30,730 nucleotides of DNA from GCA-003244245 sp036521655. Its GTDB lineage: Bacteria; Actinomycetota; Actinomycetes; Mycobacteriales; Pseudonocardiaceae. Positions within the stretch are counted from its first letter, which is position 1. Every line of letters starts with the position of its first letter. Below, in pieces: positions 26,035 to 30,730 of this stretch. Where the stretch lies: the NCBI GenBank assembly GCA_036521655.1, contig DATDHI010000247.1:1-30730 (forward strand). Reading direction: 5' to 3'. The position numbers and the translations under genes were made by a program. The notes under the pieces were generated by a model. The model worked only from the letters and a program-made list of their open reading frames with translations, was not told the DNA's origin and did no database searches.

Positions 26035-26475
26035 CTACAGCGGTAGCTCATCGGGGCCCCGTTGAGACAACGGACCAGTAAGCTCCGACTTATAGGATCC
26101 GATCCACTCGTCTTTCCAAGCCTTGTCGAACTTTTGCTCGTTGCAGTGCGGATTGTAGATGGCAGTGAGCTCCTGGGCGATCATCTCCCGGTGAGATCGC
26201 ATCCAGCCGTCGACCTCGTAGGTGCAGATGTGAAGTTTCCAGCGTGTGCCAGCTCGGGCTATCCAGCAGTTAGACCGTGGGTGCTTGAAGGGAAAGCCAG
26301 CTTCAGCGAGGTTGTCGGCATGGCCGACGTAGATGACCGAGTAGCTGTCGGGCTTCTTCTCTGGATCGGCCTTGTACATGATGGCGAAGACCGCCGGACG
26401 TGCCGGCGGCGTCCAACCACCGAGGATCCGCGGTCCCTCGAACGAGTAGCCGGCGAGCGACCCGAGGCGGATCAT
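26035..26475 (-). CDS. GIY-YIG-like domain protein, probably non-canonical
   Basis: The 146-residue product from ATG 26475 resembles a GIY-YIG nuclease fold: VFAIMY (29-34) and VIYVGHADNL (47-56) stand in for the two name motifs. A helix region follows with SHREMIAQELTAIYNPHCNE, where Glu102 matches the metal-binding glutamate and YNPHCN the usual closing motif. The usual catalytic arginine after YVG is not obvious; AGFPFKHPR occupies that stretch, so nuclease activity is doubtful. The longer open frame up to 26625 has an arginine-rich N-terminus that overlaps the upstream gene and is rejected. It is last in the minus-strand cox block; its role there is unknown. Confidence 0.65.
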   Translation of the reverse strand: MIRLGSLAGYSFEGPRILGGWTPPARPAVFAIMYKADPEKKPDSYSVIYVGHADNLAEAGFPFKHPRSNCWIARAGTRWKLHICTYEVDGWMRSHREMIAQELTAIYNPHCNEQKFDKAWKDEWIGSYKSELTGPLSQRGPDELPL

Positions 26476-26542
26476 GGCCGGACCTGAGTGTTCATGAGAG
26501 AGTCCTATGGTATGAGGGCTTGTCCCGGTATCGGAGGTTGCT

Positions 26543-26833
26543 TCAGGCGTCCGCTTCTGAGTCTTCGTCCTCGCTGATCGCCTCGACGCGGACGATCGGG
26601 AAGGCGGGAAGCGATGCCTTCTCAACCGCTTTGGCGAACGTCTCCTTACCCTTCTCGATCGCGTCGTCGCGGTTGTCGGCGAACACGATCACCTGCGCGC
26701 CATAGCGGTTCGTTCCGATGCCGGTTGCGATGCCGTTGCTTGTGGCGACCGCATCGGCCAGCTCGACGACTTCCTCGAGCTTCATGATCCGGTCGCCCTC
26801 GGCCTCGATGCCGACGCTCCATCTGATCAACAT
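26543..26833 (-). CDS. Small hypothetical protein downstream of coxE
   Basis: This 96-residue soluble protein starts at ATG 26833, with GGGAGA ahead, 12 bases after the coxE stop, which implies co-transcription. The predicted pattern is a compact alpha/beta domain: IRWSVGIEAEG, then IMKLEEVVELADAVATSNGI, then AQVIVFADNRDDAIEKGKET, LPAFPIVRVEAI, and an acidic tail SEDEDSEADA. No catalytic residues or known family are recognised. Placement suggests a small partner of the CoxD-CoxE machinery. Confidence 0.75.
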   Translation of the reverse strand: MLIRWSVGIEAEGDRIMKLEEVVELADAVATSNGIATGIGTNRYGAQVIVFADNRDDAIEKGKETFAKAVEKASLPAFPIVRVEAISEDEDSEADA

Positions 26834-26845
26834 AATTGTGTCTCC

Positions 26846-27991
26846 CTAACCGAGCTTCGGCAGCAGCGCGGCGAGTTCTTCCAGACTACTCAGGTCGTGG
26901 CCGGACAGGAGCACATCGATGTGGGGTTTGGCGACCATCATCCCGACCGTCGTGGCCTGGTAGTTAGGATTGTCGCCTTTGTGAGGATTCATCCAGACGA
27001 TATTGTGGCATAGCCGCCCCAGCCGCTCCATCGCGTCAGAGAGTATCTCGGGGTCACCCCGGTCCAAACCGTCAGAGCAGATCACGACCACGCCGCCGCG
27101 GCACATGCCGCGACGCCCCCATTTGCGCACGAATGTGTCGATCGAGTCCCCGATGCGGGTGCCGCCCTCCCAATCGACGACGAGCTTCGCGGCTCGTTCG
27201 AGGGCCTCATCCGGCTTCCGCGTCTGGAGCGTCTTTGTTACGCAGGTCAGGCGCGTACCGAAACAGAAGACCTCGACCTTCTGGGAGGCGCGCCGGGACG
27301 CGCCGCGCTTGGCGGAGTAGGCGAACTGCAGCAGAGCTCGAGAGTAGTCCGCCATTGACCCGGACACATCGAGGATGAGGATCAGCGGACGCTGTCTCAC
27401 CCGCCTCCGCCGCCAGTACAGATCGACCATCTCGCCGTTCGTGCGCATTGACTCGCGGATGGTCCGGCGCATGTCCGGCCGCCGCCCGTCGCACGCGGTC
27501 TTAGTTCGACGGGTGCGCCGCTTGGGAGGGGTCAGCTTGATGCGGGACATGATGCGCCGCAGAGCTCGGAGCTCGTCCTCGGTGCACTCACCGAAAGACC
27601 TGTGCTTGAGCGTCTCGACGTTCGACGCCATCAGTCCAAGGAGAACTTCCTCCTCGGACTCCTTGCCTGAAGGCTCGGCGGCAGGGATGTCGAACGCTGC
27701 CTCAGCTTCTGCGGCAGCCTGCGCCTTGACCTTCAACAGTTTCTGCATCGGGCTGTCGGAACCCAAGAAGAAGGCCCTGAACACCTCGTCGTAGATGACG
27801 ATGTCCTCACGACGCATGACCAAGGTGGTCCGCCCAGCCCAATACAGGTCAACGAGGTCCGTCGGATCGAGTGGAGCCATCGCCTTGCAATAGGTCAGTA
27901 TATCTCCTGAGCCGACTGCTAAACCCTTCGAACGCAATGCTCGGCCGAACTCGACCAGCACCGACACGAACCCGTGGCTAACCCTTGCCAT
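26846..27991 (-). CDS. coxE: CoxE, von Willebrand factor A domain protein
   Basis: CoxE proteins pair with the MoxR ATPase CoxD and are required to build the Cu-S-Mo centre of CO dehydrogenase. The 381-residue protein has an N-terminal helical part typical of the family (VSVLVEFGRALRSKGLAVGS; VDLYWAGRTTLVMRREDI), a basic linker around 150-185, and a C-terminal VWA domain. The domain has an intact metal-ion site: Asp208, Ser210 and Ser212 of LDVSGSMADYSRAL, Thr278 of GGTRIGDSI and Asp307 of CSDGLDRGD. The ATG at 27991 has only a weak ribosome-binding site, consistent with coupling to coxD, which ends 27 bases upstream. Confidence 0.92.
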   Translation of the reverse strand: MARVSHGFVSVLVEFGRALRSKGLAVGSGDILTYCKAMAPLDPTDLVDLYWAGRTTLVMRREDIVIYDEVFRAFFLGSDSPMQKLLKVKAQAAAEAEAAFDIPAAEPSGKESEEEVLLGLMASNVETLKHRSFGECTEDELRALRRIMSRIKLTPPKRRTRRTKTACDGRRPDMRRTIRESMRTNGEMVDLYWRRRRVRQRPLILILDVSGSMADYSRALLQFAYSAKRGASRRASQKVEVFCFGTRLTCVTKTLQTRKPDEALERAAKLVVDWEGGTRIGDSIDTFVRKWGRRGMCRGGVVVICSDGLDRGDPEILSDAMERLGRLCHNIVWMNPHKGDNPNYQATTVGMMVAKPHIDVLLSGHDLSSLEELAALLPKLG

Positions 27992-28018
27992 CGTTACGAG
28001 ACAGATCCGTGAAGTGGC

Positions 28019-28894
28019 TCAGGCATTGGACACGACCTCCTTGAGGTTATCCCGCACCAGGGAAAGGTCGTCGCGATCCTTGATGATCGAACCGAGGGTC
28101 ACGTCGGCGGTGGCCGGGCTCAGACCGGTCTCGCCGAGGAATTCCAGGGTGCGGGCCCAGTCGATGGTCTCCGCAACGCCAGGCGGTTTGGCGAGGTCCA
28201 GCTCCCGGAGCCGGGTGACCGCCGACACGACCTTGCGGGCCAATGCCTCCGATACCTGGGGCGCCTGAACGGTCACGATCTGGACCTCACGGTCGGGCTC
28301 CGGGTAGCCGATCCAGTGGTACATGCAGCGTCGCTTGAGGGCGTCGTGGAGATCCCGGGTGCGGTTGGAGGTCAAGATCACCAACGGCGGTTGTTCCGCC
28401 TTGATGGTGCCGACCTCGGGAATGCTGATCTGGAAGTCGGACAGCACCTCGAGGAGGAATGCCTCGAACTCGTCGTCCGCCCGGTCGACCTCATCGATCA
28501 GCAACACGGCCTGGTCGCCAGCCTGGACGGCCTGCATCAGCGGACGCTCGAGAAGAAACCGTGGCCCGAAGAGCTTCTCGATCGCCGCCTCGCCTCCGAC
28601 GTCGCTGTCGGACAGGGCCCGGATGTACAGAAGCTGGCGGGCGTAGTCCCACTCGTAAAGGGCCTGGTTGGTGTCGATGCCCTCGTAGCACTGCAGCCGG
28701 ATCAGCTGACGGTCGAACACCTTAGCGATCACCTTGGCGAGCTCGGTCTTACCGACGCCCACCTCACCCTCTAGGAGAATGGGTCGCTGTAGGGACATCG
28801 CCACGAACACCGCCGTCGCCAATCCCCGGTCCGCCAGGTAATTGCCCTGGCGCAACGTCTCGGTAAGTTCCCTGACGGTATTCGGATAACTCAT
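28019..28894 (-). CDS. coxD: CoxD, MoxR-family AAA+ ATPase
   Basis: CoxD is an AAA+ chaperone needed for sulfuration and copper insertion at the CO dehydrogenase active site. The 291-residue protein has Walker A GEVGVGKT (43-50), Walker B LLIDEVD (131-137), sensor 1 LTSN (174-177) and the arginine-finger region LKRRC (186-190), with the MoxR-type ending. AAGGAGA lies six bases before the ATG at 28894. It is followed by coxE; a strong hairpin separates it from the two small genes upstream. Confidence 0.92.
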   Translation of the reverse strand: MSYPNTVRELTETLRQGNYLADRGLATAVFVAMSLQRPILLEGEVGVGKTELAKVIAKVFDRQLIRLQCYEGIDTNQALYEWDYARQLLYIRALSDSDVGGEAAIEKLFGPRFLLERPLMQAVQAGDQAVLLIDEVDRADDEFEAFLLEVLSDFQISIPEVGTIKAEQPPLVILTSNRTRDLHDALKRRCMYHWIGYPEPDREVQIVTVQAPQVSEALARKVVSAVTRLRELDLAKPPGVAETIDWARTLEFLGETGLSPATADVTLGSIIKDRDDLSLVRDNLKEVVSNA

Positions 28895-29005
28895 TGAGCG
28901 GTCTCCTTGACAGCTACCGGCCGCTGAGCGGCGAGATCGATCAGGTCGAGATCTAGACCACGTCGACGGTGCTGACGGCGGTCGACATCCTGTGCCACCC
29001 CCCTG

Positions 29006-29036
29006 GGGGGATCCGGCCGTAATGCCAAGATCCCCC
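29006..29036 (-). terminator. Hairpin between the small upstream genes and coxD
   Basis: GGGGGATC (29006-29013) and GATCCCCC (29029-29036) flank a 15-base loop; each arm is also next to a CCCCnGGGG-type sequence. The hairpin begins eight bases after the stop of the 64-residue gene and about 110 bases before coxD. It may terminate or attenuate transcripts entering coxD, which would then use its own promoter in 28,895-29,005. No clear promoter motif is visible there. Confidence 0.55.
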
Positions 29037-29043
29037 TGGGGAG

Positions 29044-29238
29044 TCAGTTGAGCGTTTCGTACCCTCGGCCATCGACCTGCATGGCTTGCCTGTAGGAGGT
29101 TGTTCTCCCTGCACCGAGGACCGGGGGTGCCGCATCGTTGACCAGCCGGTATGAGCTGATGCGATCTGACTCTGCAGGAGCCGGGGGCGCACCATTGGGT
29201 TGACCGTCAGAAGACTTTGGTACTTTGCGTCCGAACAT
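29044..29238 (-). CDS. Small hypothetical protein with two SYR motifs
   Basis: The 64-residue product starts at ATG 29238 with GGGAGG nine bases ahead. It is soluble and largely disordered: basic start FGRKVPKSS, a proline-rich stretch GAPPAPAE, then two similar segments, DRISSYRLVND and GRTTSYRQAMQVDG, and the ending GYETLN. The repeated S-Y-R could be a binding or modification site. I recognise no family. It follows the 110-residue gene by 51 bases and precedes coxD on the same strand. Confidence 0.65.
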   Translation of the reverse strand: MFGRKVPKSSDGQPNGAPPAPAESDRISSYRLVNDAAPPVLGAGRTTSYRQAMQVDGRGYETLN

Positions 29239-29289
29239 TGGCCGTGTCCTCCCTATGTATTCGACCGTCACCCGGCGAGCGGCGGTTCC

Positions 29290-29622
29290 CTACTCCTTCT
29301 CCTCAGATGAGCCGAACACGACATCCCGCAGGCTGGTGCCCGAACTCAGCTTGCCCTCACGCTCGAGCTTCGTCTTCCACGCGGAGCGCAGGTTGTTGCT
29401 CACCGACGGGTCCGCCTTGCCCGGTGACTCGAGTTCGTCAGTCAGTCCCTGGAAGCCGACGGAATCCATGCTCTTGCACGCCGTCGTGTTGCCACAGGGC
29501 TCGTCGACGTCGGCGCTCGTCTGGCCTTGTGCTTTCCAGACGCCGCGGAGTGCGGTGAGTGCCTGCTTGCCCTCGTCCGCCAGGTCGTCGGTCGGTCTTG
29601 CGGTCTCGTGCTCTTCGCTCAT
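29290..29622 (-). CDS. Small hypothetical protein heading the coxD-side block
   Basis: The 110-residue product starts at ATG 29622, with AGAGGGG nine bases upstream. It is acidic, soluble and without membrane segments. A helical start (DDLADEGKQALTALRGVWKA) is followed by a short cysteine pair (PCGNTTACKS) and a helical C-terminal part (SVSNNLRSAWKTKLEREGKL). No family is recognised. It is the first gene of the minus-strand block that continues to coxD and coxE, and it lies 114 bases downstream of the superoxide dismutase stop. Confidence 0.65.
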   Translation of the reverse strand: MSEEHETARPTDDLADEGKQALTALRGVWKAQGQTSADVDEPCGNTTACKSMDSVGFQGLTDELESPGKADPSVSNNLRSAWKTKLEREGKLSSGTSLRDVVFGSSEEKE

Positions 29623-29736
29623 GCCCGCGCACCCCTCTTTGATGCAACTGGTCAGTGGGTAGAGTACCTAAACCGTACCCGGGTCGGGCCCCTCAGGGGA
29701 ACGCCGGGTAGGCGTGAGCAGCGCGATTAAGCCGGG

Positions 29737-30363
29737 TTACGACCGCTTCGCCTCCTCAAACCTGCGGCTTACTTCTTCCCAGTTCACGATGTTCCAAAAC
29801 GCCTCGACGTAGTCAGCGCGCCGGGCCGGGTACTGCAGGTAGTAAGCGTGCTCCCACAGGTCGAGCCCGAGGAGCGGAATCTCCTCGGCGGTGAGCGGGG
29901 AGTCCTCGTTGAGGAGGCTGTAGACCACAAGCCGGCCGCGTACGTTCACCAGCCAGGCCCAGCCGCTGCCGAGGTGACCCGTGGCGACACGGGTAAACCG
30001 GTCTTTGAACGCCGCGAACGAACCGAACTCCTCAGCGATGGCGTCGGCGAGCCGACCGGAGGGCTTCCCGCCGCCGTCGGGGCTCAAACTCTTCCAGAAG
30101 AGGCAGTGGTTCGCGTGCCCGCCACCGTAGTTACGGACCAGGTTGCGAGAGTCCTCGGAGATCTTGCCGAGGTTCCACAAAAGATCATCGATCGGCTGTC
30201 CGCCGGCCGCGCGCAGCTCGTCGTTGGTCTCCAGCGCAGCGTTCAGCTGATCGACGTAGCCGCGGTGGTGCTTGCTGTGATGGATCTCCATCGTTCGAGC
30301 GTCGAAGTGGGGCTCGAGCGCGTCGTACTTGTATGGCAGGTCGGGAAGTCTGTAGGCGGTCAT
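29737..30363 (-). CDS. Superoxide dismutase, Fe/Mn family
   Basis: This enzyme dismutates superoxide. The 208-residue protein has all four metal ligands: His28 (TMEIHHSKHH), His86 (GGGHANHCLFW), Asp168 and His172 (LGLDLWEHAYYLQY). Glycine before HANH points to the Mn-type side of the family. The second-sphere glutamine common in Mn enzymes (NQDSPL) is glutamate here, Glu153 in NEDSPL, which may alter redox tuning. The ATG at 30363 was chosen because the family begins near TAYRLPDLPYKYDALEPHF and GGAAGGGG precedes it; an upstream in-frame extension is not family-like. It lies just upstream of the minus-strand cox block on the same strand and may protect the CO-oxidising chain. Confidence 0.9.
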   Translation of the reverse strand: MTAYRLPDLPYKYDALEPHFDARTMEIHHSKHHRGYVDQLNAALETNDELRAAGGQPIDDLLWNLGKISEDSRNLVRNYGGGHANHCLFWKSLSPDGGGKPSGRLADAIAEEFGSFAAFKDRFTRVATGHLGSGWAWLVNVRGRLVVYSLLNEDSPLTAEEIPLLGLDLWEHAYYLQYPARRADYVEAFWNIVNWEEVSRRFEEAKRS

Positions 30364-30730
30364 CGGCCCCTTCCTGGACTCGGAACTCTCGGTGGTCCGG
30401 AGTTGCCCATCGTACACGGAAACGCAGTACGGGCGGGCGACCGCAGTGCCCCTAGCCAGGTCAGCGCGGTGGCCGAGCCCGGACATGATCGCCAGACGAG
30501 CACAGTCCTCCATCCCACAACGCACCCTTGTGAGGCATACGTGCGGGGGCCGGGATCGGTTCGGTCACCTGTCGACCGGAGATGACCGCCTCATCGGCAC
30601 CGCGGTGCACCGGTCGTACCTGCATCCACCATCGGTCAGCGGCCGACGACCGGTTTGCATGAGAACGACGCGCGTCGAACGGAGCCACGACTGCGGCGTT
30701 TGGAGTAACGGGCGGCTCTTCGTCGTTCGT
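30364..30730. other. Noncoding stretch upstream of superoxide dismutase
   Basis: These 367 bases contain no reading frame with coding character on either strand. They should hold the superoxide dismutase promoter. The only notable structure is an inverted repeat, ACCGGTCGT (30609-30617) and ACGACCGGT (30646-30654), with a 28-base spacer. Confidence 0.5.
30609..30654. repeat. Inverted repeat, possible paired operator
   Basis: Two 9-bp arms in inverted orientation are separated by 28 bases, so their centres lie 37 bases apart, a spacing compatible with a looped or cooperative regulator site. It lies about 250-290 bp upstream of superoxide dismutase. Confidence 0.35.

Noticed and set aside
30461..30688. 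Minus-strand frame of 75 residues at the right end
   Set aside because: Poor composition, no ribosome-binding site, and no family resemblance.

Overview
The window is high-GC actinobacterial DNA, most likely from the order Pseudonocardiales or a close relative. Indicators are a SepH cell-division protein, a mycothiol-dependent formaldehyde dehydrogenase, an actinobacterial GCS2 glutamate-cysteine ligase, a mycobacterial-type SerC, frequent GTG starts, and a gene order (DUF2537, sepH, serC, purC, citA, pdxH, gltA) that echoes the serC-citA-gltA2 neighbourhood of mycobacteria. The species cannot be fixed from the sequence alone.

Region 1 (1-16,834) is mostly core metabolism. It opens with a 68-bp perfect palindrome abutting the stop of the glutamate-cysteine ligase gene. 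Then come DUF2537 converging on a purC-serC-sepH run, two decayed genes (5,304-6,360), citrate synthase citA diverging from pdxH-gltA, mtnA, a membrane-anchored hypothetical protein, mycothiol formaldehyde dehydrogenase, a DoxX protein, a PHP-domain protein, ferredoxin-NADP reductase fprA, a structured intergenic stretch and a CbbY-type HAD phosphatase.

Region 2 (about 16,835-18,460) is a boundary zone. It holds an internally deleted IS630-type insertion sequence whose imperfect terminal repeats are still visible, and a short hypothetical gene with 15-bp tandem repeats.

Region 3 (18,612-29,622) is an aerobic carbon monoxide dehydrogenase locus. The plus strand carries coxM, coxS and coxL (form I, AYRCSFR active-site motif), an XdhC protein fused to a C-terminal YHS domain, and coxG. 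These are followed by six small genes: five single-pass membrane proteins and one soluble DUF1059-like protein of 59 residues. The minus strand converges on this block with two small unknown genes, coxD (MoxR AAA+ ATPase), coxE (VWA protein), a 96-residue unknown and a GIY-YIG-like protein. The strands meet at a hairpin near 25,959-25,997. CoxM, CoxS and CoxL form the enzyme. XdhC, CoxD and CoxE are expected to mature its Mo-Cu cofactor, and CoxG to couple it to the membrane quinone pool. The row of small membrane proteins right after coxG is the most interesting undescribed part and may be a membrane scaffold or electron-transfer platform for the enzyme.

Region 4 (29,737-30,730) holds a superoxide dismutase and a noncoding stretch with one operator-like inverted repeat. 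No tRNA, rRNA or CRISPR array was seen.
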